Part shown: positions 1 to 7,737 of the stretch, in pieces | Position numbering within the stretch: position 1 is the stretch's first letter | Layout of the letters: each line of letters opens with the position of its first letter | NCBI GenBank assembly: GCA_016191425.1 | Contig: JACPOR010000032.1 | Coordinates: forward strand, 46,954-110,953 | From: Chloroflexota bacterium | GTDB lineage: Bacteria > Chloroflexota > Limnocylindria > Limnocylindrales > CSP1-4 | DNA length: 64,000 nucleotides | Direction of reading: 5' to 3' | The notes under the pieces: generated by a model | Databases searched by the model: none | Seen by the model: only the letters and a program-made list of their open reading frames with translations | What the model was told of the DNA's origin: nothing | Program-made: the position numbers and the translations under genes

Positions 1-411
1 GGCTCGACGCCCACGTTGAACCAGACCGGCGAGTTGAACGCCATCTTCTGGTTGACGAGCAGGTGCGTCAGCTCCGACTTGAACGAGGCAAGGTCCTCAT
101 CCGTGGCGAAGTAGCGCTGCGTCTCGGCCCAGGCCGCGATGGTGTTGACGACGCGGTCGATGAGCTGGCGAACGCTGGACTCCCGCTCGGGCGTGCCGAC
201 GTGCCCGCGGAAGTACTTGGAGACGACGACGTTGGTCGCGAGCTGGCTCCAGGACTTCGGGACCTCGACGTCCTTCTGCTCGAAGACGCTCTTGCCTGAT
301 TCGTTGGAGATGCCGGCGGTCCGCATCTCCCGCCGCGGCGGGCCTTGCGGTGCCCACGGTCTTGTTCACGCCGGACATCACGGGGACGGGCGCGCTCTCG
401 GCTCGGGCCAT
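1..411 (-). CDS. nrdJ: Vitamin B12-dependent (class II) ribonucleotide reductase, N-terminal part, cut by the window edge
   Basis: NrdJ reduces ribonucleotides to deoxyribonucleotides with adenosylcobalamin. Reading down from about 326, the frame gives SGKSVFEQKDVEVPKSW, then NVVVSKYFRGHVGTPERE and MAFNSPVWFNVGVEP, all hallmarks of the NrdJ N-terminal and first barrel region. The protein runs off the left edge. The best start is ATG at 411, preceded by a GGAGG ribosome site eight bases upstream, and it begins MARAESAPVPVMSGVNKT. That start is in a different frame from the conserved part: the conserved frame has TGA codons just upstream and only ATG 326 inside it. The usual segment resembling FKRYFTTPGVDPFDEVEWELRDA is also missing. 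So the 5' end has either a frameshift with a small deletion, an assembly error, or an atypical short start. Identity is certain; the exact N-terminus is not. Confidence 0.88.
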
Positions 412-791
412 GTTCCTGTCTCCTCCATCCCCACCCGCGTAATCTCGCCGATGGGTACGCCTTCTCCGCTCGGGACGCCGTTCTCGCTGGCGCCGCGGCG
501 GGATCCGCTTCCTCCGGTTCCCTCATCGGGTCCCGTTGCTGCAGTGGACCGTCAGGACCGTGGGCGGGTCCGCGACGGCTATCTGCCGACATTCATGAGG
601 GCTTGTCCTCGCGCCGCCGGTGTGCCGCCGCGCGGTGCCGCCGGTAGCTGCGAACGAACCCCCTGCGTCCGGTCGCGTCGTGGGCCTCTTGATCCGGTTG
701 GGCACCCTTCGGAGACCTGGGTCCTGCGACCCGGGGAGACTCCTTGGCGACCGAACGTTGGGCTGGACGACGACGATCGAACGACCTGCAA

Positions 792-820
792 ACAGTACGT
801 CGCCGCCATGCGCCGGTCAA
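792..820 (-). promoter_or_regulatory. Predicted sigma-70-type promoter of nrdJ
   Basis: On the minus strand, a -35 box TTGACC (820-815) and a -10 box TACTGT (797-792) are separated by exactly 17 bp. Transcription would start near 785 and give an untranslated leader of roughly 370 nt before the nrdJ start at 411. The two NrdR-like boxes lie immediately upstream of the -35. Confidence 0.6.
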
Positions 821-828
821 GCCCAAAA

Positions 829-877
829 ACACAAGATGTTGTGGTGGCGATTGGGTCCCATGCGCTACATGTGGTGT
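829..877 (-). promoter_or_regulatory. Tandem NrdR-box pair
   Basis: Box 1 at 829-844 reads ACACAAGATGTTGTGG and matches the NrdR consensus (ACACWATATATWGTGT) at 13 of 16 positions. Box 2 at 862-877 reads GCGCTACATGTGGTGT and matches at about 11 of 16. The box starts are 33 bp apart, three helical turns, which is the spacing typical of NrdR operators. They sit directly upstream of the predicted nrdJ promoter, so nrdJ is probably repressed by NrdR in response to dATP/ATP. No nrdR gene is in the window. Confidence 0.62.
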
Positions 878-1232
878 ACGTTCGGACTCAGGCTCGGCAT
901 CCGCCGAGGTCGGATCGGGGGGACGACAGGCCCGCTCGGGGCCGATTTGGTCCACCGATCCGGGGCGATTCTCCACGCCATAGCCGGATTCATCAACCGC
1001 CCGGCGGCTCTTTGTCCACGAAGGCCCGGCGGTCTATCCACGGGGGCTGTGGCCAACGCGTCGTCAACGTACAGAACACATGATCTGTTTGATGGCCCGT
1101 GGCAGGATCGTACAGGTCCTGGCGTGGACAGCGCTCCAAGGGCGCAGTCGCGCTGGCGCAGCCCCACGCCCGACCGCAGCCCCACCCGGCGCCGCACCGG
1201 CGTGCCGCGACCGTGCTGCAAATGGCGATGAG

Positions 1233-2567
1233 CTACTGGCCGCGCAGGGCCCGATAGAGCGTGCGGGGCGTGGGTCGCTGGCCGTAGAGGAGGACACCGG
1301 AGCGGTACAGGCGAGCGGCGATCCAGAGCGCAACGGGGATGAAGGCGACAAGGATCAGGATCGCGGCCACGACTTCGAGCGGCGTGGCCGCGCCCTGGCC
1401 GAGCCGGGAGAGCATGAGGTAGGGGCTGAAGAATGGAATGAACGACATGATCACGACCAGCGGCGAGTCGATGGGAATGAGCCCCGTGCTCGAATACGTC
1501 GCCACGAGGTAGCCACCGACCGAGACGAGCGTCAGCGGGGCGACGATCTGGTTCACGTCCTCCTGCCGGCTGACGAGCGACGCGGCGCCCGCGTAGAGGA
1601 CCGAGTACAGGGCAAACCCGAGGACGAACATCACCCCGAAGACGCCGAGCAGGCCGATCGATATGCCCGAAGGGAGATCGACGCCGGCGTTGCCGCCGAA
1701 CACGAGCGTCGCAATCTGGCCCTGGAGCAGGATCGCGATCACGGACGGAACGAGCACGATCACGTATTGCACGATGGCGAGGCCGCCCACGCCCACGACC
1801 TTCCCGGACAGCAGCTGGAATGGCGTCGCCGCGGCCAGGACCACCTCCATGACGCGGCTGTTCTTCTCCTCCGCGACGCTGAAGGCGACCCACTGGCCGT
1901 ACAGGATGATCGCCATGAACAACAGGATCGACAGCGCGAAGCTGATGGCGAACGTGCCCGCCAACGCCTCCACCGACGCTGCCCCGGCCGGCGCCCCTGG
2001 GTCGGCCTGTTCCATCACGAACTCCGCCGGAGCGAACAGCCTGGCCTGGTCGATGGCCGGGATCCCGGCCCGGTTGAGTCGATCCTGGATTGCGATGGAA
2101 CTCGCCGCCTGGCGGATCACGAGCGAACTTCGGGCGAGTGGCCCGTCCTTCGAGTACAGCGTGAACGCGAGATCACCGTCGCCCGTCCGGGAGAGGGCGA
2201 GAACGGCGGACGTCGAGCCGTCGGAGGCTCGCGTGCGTGCCGCGTCGAGATCGGTTGTGCTCTCGACCCGGAAATCAGGTGATGCGTTCGCGTCCGGGGA
2301 GCCGGTCGCCGACGCATTCAGGAGGACATTGAGCGTGGCCGTCACGTCGACGGTGGGCTCGCTGGAGCCGACGACAACCTCGATCCGCTCGCCCGGGCCG
2401 CCCTGCTCGAAGAACCGGATGATCACGGGCGAGAGGGCGAGGGCGACGCCGACCACGACGAGGAATGCGGTTGTCCAACGGAACGTCCGGGTCCGGCCGC
2501 GGAAGACGAACTCGCGCCGGGCCACGGCGACGATGTTGCGGAGCGTGGATCGCCGTGACGGGCTCAT
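1233..2567 (-). CDS. ABC-2 type transporter permease (NatB-like)
   Basis: A 444-aa integral membrane protein of the ABC-2 export family. The first half has one membrane segment near residues 30-52 and a large external domain. The C-terminal half, from about residue 200, carries five or six hydrophobic segments, with the cytoplasmic-loop text FSVAEEKNSRVMEVVLAAATP typical of NatB/YhaP permeases. ATG 2567 overlaps the stop of the upstream ATPase by four bases, so the two are translationally coupled and form one exporter. Family members export sodium, drugs or peptides; the substrate here cannot be read from sequence. Confidence 0.85.
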   Translation of the reverse strand: MSPSRRSTLRNIVAVARREFVFRGRTRTFRWTTAFLVVVGVALALSPVIIRFFEQGGPGERIEVVVGSSEPTVDVTATLNVLLNASATGSPDANASPDFRVESTTDLDAARTRASDGSTSAVLALSRTGDGDLAFTLYSKDGPLARSSLVIRQAASSIAIQDRLNRAGIPAIDQARLFAPAEFVMEQADPGAPAGAASVEALAGTFAISFALSILLFMAIILYGQWVAFSVAEEKNSRVMEVVLAAATPFQLLSGKVVGVGGLAIVQYVIVLVPSVIAILLQGQIATLVFGGNAGVDLPSGISIGLLGVFGVMFVLGFALYSVLYAGAASLVSRQEDVNQIVAPLTLVSVGGYLVATYSSTGLIPIDSPLVVIMSFIPFFSPYLMLSRLGQGAATPLEVVAAILILVAFIPVALWIAARLYRSGVLLYGQRPTPRTLYRALRGQ

Positions 2568-3523
2568 CCGGTCGCCTCAGCTGACGGGGACCCGGCCTGC
2601 GCGAGGTGCCCCTCCTCCGAGGGCGGTCGCCCGATGCGCTCGATGAAGACCTGCTCGATGGAGGGATCGGCGATCAGGAACTGCGTCACACGCTCCCCGC
2701 GGGCGATGGCCGCGTTCAGGACCTCCTGTGGATCATGACCGGGCGCCACGTTGAGCTCGACATGATCCTGGCCCGGCCGGATCACCGTTACGCCCTCGAG
2801 TTCAGACAGCCACGGCAGGTCCCAGTCCCCCTCGACGCCAAGGCGGACGACGCGCCGGCCACTTGAGCGCTTGACGTCACGGATCGGGCCGCCGAGCACG
2901 AGCTTCCCATGGTCGATGATCGCCACGGCTTCGCAGAGTTCCTCGACCATCTCCATCTGGTGGGTCGAGAAGATGAGGGTCGTGCCCCGCTGGCGCATCT
3001 CGTCGAAGGCCTCCTTGAGCAGCGAGACGTTGACGGGGTCGAGCCCCGCGAACGGCTCGTCCATGATCACGACCTCTGGCTCGTGGAGGATCGCGGCGAT
3101 CAGCTGGACTTTCTGCTGGTTGCCCTTGGACAGCTCCTCGGCTCGCCGCCGTTCATAGTTGGGGATCCGGAAACGGGCGAGCCAGTCACGAGCGCGCGCG
3201 GCGGCCTCGCGGCGCGGGATCCCGTAGAGCGAGGCGAAGAACACCAGTTGCTCCAGGACCTCGAGGCGGGGGTAGAGGCCGCGTTCCTCGGGGAGGTAGC
3301 CCCACGTGTTGCGGGGTACGTGGGTGGTTGGCGTGCCGTTCCAGGTGGCCGTCCCGCCGTCCGGGCGGAGGATGTCCAGGATGATCCGCATGGTCGTCGT
3401 CTTGCCGGCCCCGTTGGGGCCGAGAAAGCCGAAGACCTGCCCCTGCTCAACGGAGAAGGAGATTCCGTCCAGTGCGGTTGTGGCTCCGAAACGCTTGACG
3501 AGGTTGTCGAGGACGAGGCTCAT
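2564..3523 (-). CDS. ABC transporter ATP-binding protein (NatA-like)
   Basis: A 319-aa ATPase that powers the neighbouring ABC-2 permease. Walker A is GPNGAGKTT (about residues 36-44), the signature region is LSKGNQQKVQ, Walker B is VVIMDEPFAGLDP, and the switch histidine is in FSTHQ. The roughly 80 residues after the ATPase core match the C-terminal extension (DUF4162 type) of NatA-like exporters. A TACATT hexamer (3537-3532) ends eight bases upstream of ATG 3523 and there is no ribosome site, so the mRNA is probably leaderless. This gene heads the two-gene operon. Confidence 0.88.
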   Translation of the reverse strand: MSLVLDNLVKRFGATTALDGISFSVEQGQVFGFLGPNGAGKTTTMRIILDILRPDGGTATWNGTPTTHVPRNTWGYLPEERGLYPRLEVLEQLVFFASLYGIPRREAAARARDWLARFRIPNYERRRAEELSKGNQQKVQLIAAILHEPEVVIMDEPFAGLDPVNVSLLKEAFDEMRQRGTTLIFSTHQMEMVEELCEAVAIIDHGKLVLGGPIRDVKRSSGRRVVRLGVEGDWDLPWLSELEGVTVIRPGQDHVELNVAPGHDPQEVLNAAIARGERVTQFLIADPSIEQVFIERIGRPPSEEGHLAQAGSPSAEATG

Positions 3524-3623
3524 GGGGCCTCAATGTACCGGGCGAGGCTCGGGCTCACACGGGCCGTTGGTCACCAGCATGCTGGTCCGTACTTCAAGCC
3601 CGCGGGACGCATGCAGGCCCGAG

Positions 3624-4658
3624 CTACAGCCCGCTGTATGCGTGCAGGCCGCTGAACCAGAGCGACCCGGAGTAGGTGACCAGGACCATGAGAAACCCGA
3701 CGACGAGCAGGAGCGCAGCCGGCCGTCCGGCCCAGGAGCGCTGGTTGCGCGCGTGGAGGTAGATGGCATAGATGAGCCACGTGACGAGCGCCGCGGTCTC
3801 TTTCGGATCCCAGCCCCAGTAGCGGGACCAGGCGATCGAGGCCCACCAGGACCCGAGGATGATCATCGTGGCGAAGACCGGGAAACCGATGATGACGGCG
3901 CGGTAGGCGACCTCATCGAGAACCTTCTGCGACGGCAGCCACGAGTATCGGTCTGCCCGGCCCTGGACCAGGTAGGCGACGCCGGCCGCGAACGAAATCG
4001 CGAAGATCCCGTAGCTGAGCACCGCCATCCCGACGTGGATCGTCAGCAGCGGCGCGTTCTGGAGGGCGGGTACGAGCGGCTCGATCTTCGACGGCAGGGA
4101 GGCCGCGTAAAGGGCGAGACCCAGCGCGACGCCCATCGGCACGAAGCCGAGTGACCGGATGGGGTAGCGCCGCGACAGGACGAGATAGCCGCCGAGGATC
4201 GACGCGGCGAACGCGACGGAGAACTCGAAGAGGTTCCCCCACGGACCACGGCCCACGACGACGGCGCGCAGGAGCATGGATCCGAACATCGAGGCGAAAG
4301 CGAGGACCGCGAGCGCGTAGGCGCCGCCGGACAGGGCGCTCCGGGCCGCGAATGGCGAGGGGCGGGCCGCCACGGCCGCCGGTTGAGCCGCCGCCCGAGC
4401 CGTGGCCGCTCGAGCCGCCGCGCCCGCTGCGGCCGCTGCGCCCGCTGCGGCCGCTGCGGCCGCTGCGCGAGCCTGGACGAACGACCCGCCGGTCACACCG
4501 GCCCAGGCGGGCTGGGCCGTGGCCGGGGTTAGGGACGACAGGGCTTCCGCGGCGGGGCGGCCGTTCGCCAGGAGCACGGTATGGCCGATATGGGCGGCAA
4601 ATCCCACTGCCAGGGCGACGGTGCCTCCCGTGAAGAGGAGCTGCGACAGCGATTCCAT
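3624..4658 (-). CDS. ccsB: Cytochrome c biogenesis protein, CcsA/CcsB family
   Basis: A 344-aa polytopic membrane protein of system II cytochrome c maturation, which moves and attaches heme outside the membrane. The family's tryptophan-rich heme-binding motif is present near the C-terminus (SRYWGWDPKETAALVTW). Histidines flanking the membrane helices are also seen, for example in LLTIHVGMAVLSYG. An alanine-rich, low-complexity stretch at about residues 63-100 sits between the first membrane segment and the core and is unusual for the family. Its DNA is an imperfect GCCGCTGCG-type repeat (about 4400-4470). ATG 4658 has a GGAGT ribosome site. A ResB partner is not in the window; the downstream-oriented neighbour is a zinc-ribbon membrane protein. 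Confidence 0.85.
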   Translation of the reverse strand: MESLSQLLFTGGTVALAVGFAAHIGHTVLLANGRPAAEALSSLTPATAQPAWAGVTGGSFVQARAAAAAAAAGAAAAAGAAARAATARAAAQPAAVAARPSPFAARSALSGGAYALAVLAFASMFGSMLLRAVVVGRGPWGNLFEFSVAFAASILGGYLVLSRRYPIRSLGFVPMGVALGLALYAASLPSKIEPLVPALQNAPLLTIHVGMAVLSYGIFAISFAAGVAYLVQGRADRYSWLPSQKVLDEVAYRAVIIGFPVFATMIILGSWWASIAWSRYWGWDPKETAALVTWLIYAIYLHARNQRSWAGRPAALLLVVGFLMVLVTYSGSLWFSGLHAYSGL

Positions 4659-4753
4659 GGGTGACTCCGGGACGCTGGGCCGACTCGCGGGTCCCGATCA
4701 GCTCGGCGTCTCGAGCCGGCCGGGAATGGTGCCGCCACCCTCGATTCGCCGCA

Positions 4754-5224
4754 TCAGGCGGCGGCCGCGCCTCCGGGAGGCGGTCCGGCCGGGCGGAGCG
4801 CCCGACCGCGATTCTCGATCTTCAGGACCAATCCGCAGTTGCCGCAGGTGTCGACGCGGGCGTGGCGGCCGGCCTCGCACTTGGGGCAACGGACCAGGAG
4901 CTCGCGATGGCAGATATCGCAGCGCGTGGAGCCGGACGGGTAGACAAGCTGATCCACCGGGCAATACGGCTCGCCGCTCGGATAGGTCACCTCGCCGCCC
5001 ACCACTGCGGCGGCGACGGGTCCTTCGACGATCTTCAGGTGCGCTCGCGGTGCGCGAACGATGTAGATGAACCAGCCGAGGAGCAGCAGCGACAGGAGTG
5101 GGGCGACCACCCCGACCAGGAGAAGGATCGGCAGCAGTCCGATGAGGGCGCCCCAATCAGGAATGACGATCCCCGAAATCAGATCGAGGGCACCACGCCA
5201 CGCCTGCTGAACTGCCTCAGTCAC
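4754..5224 (-). CDS. Membrane-anchored zinc-ribbon protein of unknown function
   Basis: A 156-aa protein with a long hydrophobic segment at about residues 27-53, then a soluble domain with cysteine pairs (CDIC, CPKC, CGNC) and a single earlier CPVD. These form one or two zinc ribbons. The C-terminus is Pro/Gly/Ala-rich. It precedes ccsB on the same strand with a 95-bp gap, so the two may be co-transcribed, and a role in redox or membrane-protein assembly is possible but unproven. The start is GTG 5224. A TAGGAT hexamer (5236-5231) ends six bases upstream, consistent with a leaderless mRNA. Confidence 0.7.
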   Translation of the reverse strand: MTEAVQQAWRGALDLISGIVIPDWGALIGLLPILLLVGVVAPLLSLLLLGWFIYIVRAPRAHLKIVEGPVAAAVVGGEVTYPSGEPYCPVDQLVYPSGSTRCDICHRELLVRCPKCEAGRHARVDTCGNCGLVLKIENRGRALRPAGPPPGGAAAA

Positions 5225-5275
5225 CCCGAAATCCTAGCAGTCAAGGCCAACCACGGTCCGCCCTGTTTGCGGCTA

Positions 5276-5944
5276 CTACTCACCGCGGTCCGGCGCATCG
5301 AGCCGGCGCGGGGGGCGCCGATGGCCGATCGTTGTGCCGGCCTTGGGACCGGGTATGGATGGGCCGCCCCGGGACGGCCCAGAGACGGGCCCGTCGCCGC
5401 GGCCCAGCCGTCCGCCGGCGCGACCACCCCTGAGCGGAGCGTCCTCGAAGGCCTGCCCGATGCGACGGGCGAGCCACGCGGTTCCCGCGACGCGGGCTCC
5501 CTTGGACTGCACCAGGTTCCGCAACCCGCGATCGTCCGTGACCACGAGGATGCCCCATGTCCCGCCGGGCCCGTCCGCGTTGAGCTGCGCAAGCACGCCC
5601 TCATCGATCAGGCGGTCCGCGGTTTCAGCCCCGGAATAGGCGACACGCAGGCCTGTCGCCAGACGACCCGCCACCCCGCCAGTCGGGCGCCCGTCGAACA
5701 CGAGATCGATGACCACGGACGGGGGAAAGGCCGCACGGAGTCGACCGATGACCGCGCCAGCGGGAACGGGTGGCGCTCCGGTCAAGGCCGCTCCGCGTTC
5801 CCGAATCGGTCCACGACCCAGCGCAAATAGCAGATTCGAGCCGTCGATGAAGACGCGTTCGACGCCGGCCAGCGGGTCCGACGTCGCCGCGGCACCGGGC
5901 GATGGTGCCGGGGGAACAATCAGGCGTCGCGGGCGACGGGTCAT
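5276..5944 (-). CDS. NYN-domain (YacP-like, PIN-fold) predicted ribonuclease
   Basis: A 222-aa protein. After a Pro-rich N-terminus, residues about 28-165 form an NYN/PIN-like domain: VFIDGSNLLFALG carries the first catalytic aspartate, LVFDGRPTG a second, DRLIDEGV a third, and LVVTDDRGL the last acidic pair. YacP-type NYN proteins are predicted or shown to cleave RNA. The C-terminal ~55 residues are Gly/Arg/Pro-rich and likely disordered. The start overlaps the stop of the alpha/beta hydrolase by four bases, so the two are co-translated. Confidence 0.75.
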   Translation of the reverse strand: MTRRPRRLIVPPAPSPGAAATSDPLAGVERVFIDGSNLLFALGRGPIRERGAALTGAPPVPAGAVIGRLRAAFPPSVVIDLVFDGRPTGGVAGRLATGLRVAYSGAETADRLIDEGVLAQLNADGPGGTWGILVVTDDRGLRNLVQSKGARVAGTAWLARRIGQAFEDAPLRGGRAGGRLGRGDGPVSGPSRGGPSIPGPKAGTTIGHRRPPRRLDAPDRGE

Positions 5945-6768
5945 GCCCAGGCGCCGAGTGGTCGAACGAAGTCGATGATCAGATCGGCCAGCTGCCCCGG
6001 GGCTTCCATGCCGACCATGTGGGCCACATCGGGGATCTCGACGCGCCGCGCCGTGGGAACAGCGGCCTCCAGGCGGATCGCCGCTTCCCGAGTGCCGAGG
6101 ACATCGAGCGCGCCGACAACAGCCAGGACCGGGACCTGGATCTCGCCGAGTCGATCGTTGGCGGACCAGCCGAGCGGGACCGGCGTTCCCGTGATCCGAT
6201 CGGGATTGAGCAGGGGCAGGTCCATCGCCCGCACCGCCTCACGGATCTGGGCCGGCACCCTGGTAGCCGGCTGGCCGACGCCGTCGACCCAGATCCGAAC
6301 TTCGAGGTCGACCAGGGTCTCGATGTCGTGCGCCTCCTCGGCCGCGTCGGCAGTCTCGAACAGGGCCAGTTCCTCGACCGAGGCTCTGCCCTCGAACCCG
6401 CCGATCCCCCCGCCGACCCAGACGAACGCGGCGGCTCGCTCGGGCGTCTCGAGGATCGTGTCGAGGGCGATCATCGCGCCGCGTGAGTTCCCGACGATGA
6501 CGGCTCGCTCAACACCATTGGCATCGAGGACGGCGCGAAGATCCGCGCGATTGGAGTATTGGACGTCGCTGGTTGTCGATGAACCGAAGCCGCGGCAGTC
6601 GTAACGGATGACACGGTGGCCGGCCGCGACGAGGCGTGGAACAAGTTCGTCCCATGCTCGCAGGTCCACGATTCCGGCGTGGACGAGGAGGATCGGCGGA
6701 CCTTCGCCATCGATCACGACGTTGAGGTGGCCGCCGGGAACCGCGATCAATCGAGTGGCTGTCGGCAC
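5941..6768 (-). CDS. Alpha/beta hydrolase
   Basis: A 275-aa soluble hydrolase. The nucleophile elbow is VIVGNSRGAM (serine about residue 97). The oxyanion region VHAGIVDLRAW and the C-terminal VPDVAHMVGMEAP segment with the catalytic histidine are visible, and DALDV near VLAVVGALDVLG supplies the acid. The family includes esterases, lactonases and C-C bond hydrolases; the substrate cannot be assigned. The start is GTG 6768. The hexamer TAGGAT (6780-6775) ends six bases upstream, and the divergent HAD gene has a mirror-image arrangement only a few bases away. Confidence 0.85.
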   Translation of the reverse strand: MPTATRLIAVPGGHLNVVIDGEGPPILLVHAGIVDLRAWDELVPRLVAAGHRVIRYDCRGFGSSTTSDVQYSNRADLRAVLDANGVERAVIVGNSRGAMIALDTILETPERAAAFVWVGGGIGGFEGRASVEELALFETADAAEEAHDIETLVDLEVRIWVDGVGQPATRVPAQIREAVRAMDLPLLNPDRITGTPVPLGWSANDRLGEIQVPVLAVVGALDVLGTREAAIRLEAAVPTARRVEIPDVAHMVGMEAPGQLADLIIDFVRPLGAWA

Positions 6769-6774
6769 CGGCCC

Positions 6775-6791
6775 ATCCTACCGGCTAGCAT
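6775..6791. promoter_or_regulatory. Back-to-back -10 elements of two divergent leaderless genes
   Basis: TAGGAT on the minus strand (6780-6775) and TAGCAT on the plus strand (6786-6791) are five bases apart. Each ends 6-8 bases from its own start codon (GTG 6768 and ATG 6800). RNA polymerase could probably occupy only one of them at a time. Confidence 0.5.
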
Positions 6792-6799
6792 CGGCACCC

Positions 6800-7645
6800 A
6801 TGCTTCTCCTTGTTGATCTCGATGGCGTCGTCTATCGCGGCTCCGACCCGGTGGCCGGCATCGCGGCCCTGCTGACGGCGCGCGCGGCCGCCGGCGACAA
6901 CGTCGCGTACATCACCAACAACTCGATGCACTATCGGGCCGACTACGTGACACGCCTGGCGTCGCTCGGTGCCCCCGTCTCAGCCGATCGAGTGATCACC
7001 TCACCAAGGGCCACCGCGATGTACCTCGTGGAGCGCGAGCCTGGGATTCGGCGCGTGCTCACGGTCGGCGCCTCGGGGTTGGACCGCGAGCTGCGCGATG
7101 TCGGCCTGGAGGTGGTCGGCTCCTCGTATGCCGCCGAGCGCATGGCCAAGGAGGGCCTCGATGGATGGACCGCGGCGGGGCACCCGGATGCGGTCGTGGC
7201 CGGACTGGATCCGCAACTGACATATCTCCGAATCGCCGCAGCGGTCGATTGCATCCGGGCCGGCGCCCGATTCATCGCCACGAACAGGGATCCGGTCTAT
7301 CCCACCGAACGCGGGCTCCGACCCGGCGCCGGCAGTGTCATTGCCGCGATCGAATCGGCGAGCGGGGTCGTGCCGCTTGTGATCGGCAAGCCCGAACCGC
7401 TGTTGCTCCGAGAGGCGGCCCGCGCCGTCGGCGTGGACCCGCGCCATGCCGTGGTCATAGGCGATGGGCTGCACACGGATATCGCGGCCGCGATCGCGGT
7501 CGGCGCCCGGAGCGTGCTGATCCTCACCGGTGTCTCGACCCGTGCGCAGGCGGAGGCCCTGCCGCCCGATCGACGGCCGACCGCCATCGCAACGGACGCG
7601 ACCGAGCTGGCGTCCGTCCTGGAGCGCCTCTCCGCCGACGGCTGA
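6800..7645 (+). CDS. HAD-IIA family phosphatase (NagD/phosphoglycolate-phosphatase-like)
   Basis: A 281-aa HAD hydrolase. Motif I is LVDLDGVVYRG at the extreme N-terminus, motif II is in AYITNNSM, motif III lysine is in VIGKPEPLLL, and motif IV is VVIGDGLHTDIAAA. The cap region between them is typical of class IIA enzymes (phosphoglycolate, glycerol phosphate or nucleotide monophosphate phosphatases). A longer frame is open upstream, but the conserved domain begins exactly at ATG 6800. The TAGCAT hexamer eight bases before it supports this start. Confidence 0.85.
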   Translation: MLLLVDLDGVVYRGSDPVAGIAALLTARAAAGDNVAYITNNSMHYRADYVTRLASLGAPVSADRVITSPRATAMYLVEREPGIRRVLTVGASGLDRELRDVGLEVVGSSYAAERMAKEGLDGWTAAGHPDAVVAGLDPQLTYLRIAAAVDCIRAGARFIATNRDPVYPTERGLRPGAGSVIAAIESASGVVPLVIGKPEPLLLREAARAVGVDPRHAVVIGDGLHTDIAAAIAVGARSVLILTGVSTRAQAEALPPDRRPTAIATDATELASVLERLSADG

Positions 7646-7737
7646 TCCCGCGGCGGCGAGTGCGGATCCCGTGCCCAAGGGTGGTGTGATGTCGATTGGA
7701 GGGGATGCGGGCAAGGCCGCGAAGAACGTCCGGGGAT

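Larger units (their letters stand above)
412..1232. other. 821-bp non-coding region: nrdJ leader, promoter and unassigned sequence
   Basis: No reading frame here has a recognisable protein signature. The part from 412 to about 785 would be the transcribed leader of nrdJ. It contains, on the minus strand around 523-490, AGGGAACCGGAGGAAGCGG followed by CCCGC, which loosely resembles the core of a cobalamin riboswitch, but the flanking conserved boxes were not found. The part from about 880 to 1232 contains several TCCAC-type words (for example near 1011 and 1037) but nothing that can be called. Confidence 0.45.

Noticed and set aside
412..790. Full cobalamin riboswitch in the nrdJ leader
   Set aside because: Only one core-like patch was seen. 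The GCCACTG box and the AGTCAGGA/CTGCC segment were not found, so it is not listed as a feature.
990..1060. Cluster of TCCAC words resembling DnaA boxes, possible origin
   Set aside because: None matches TTATCCACA well, there is no A+T-rich stretch, and no dnaA, dnaN or other origin-linked gene is present.
1070..1090. LexA-like sequence around AGAACACATGATCTG
   Set aside because: Only one half-site resembles a GAAC-type SOS box, and no SOS gene starts beside it.
1080..2282. Plus-strand reading frame opposite the NatB-like permease
   Set aside because: Arg/Asp/Glu-rich composition with no hydrophobic core or motif, an antisense shadow of a clear membrane-protein gene. In G+C-rich DNA such frames are common.
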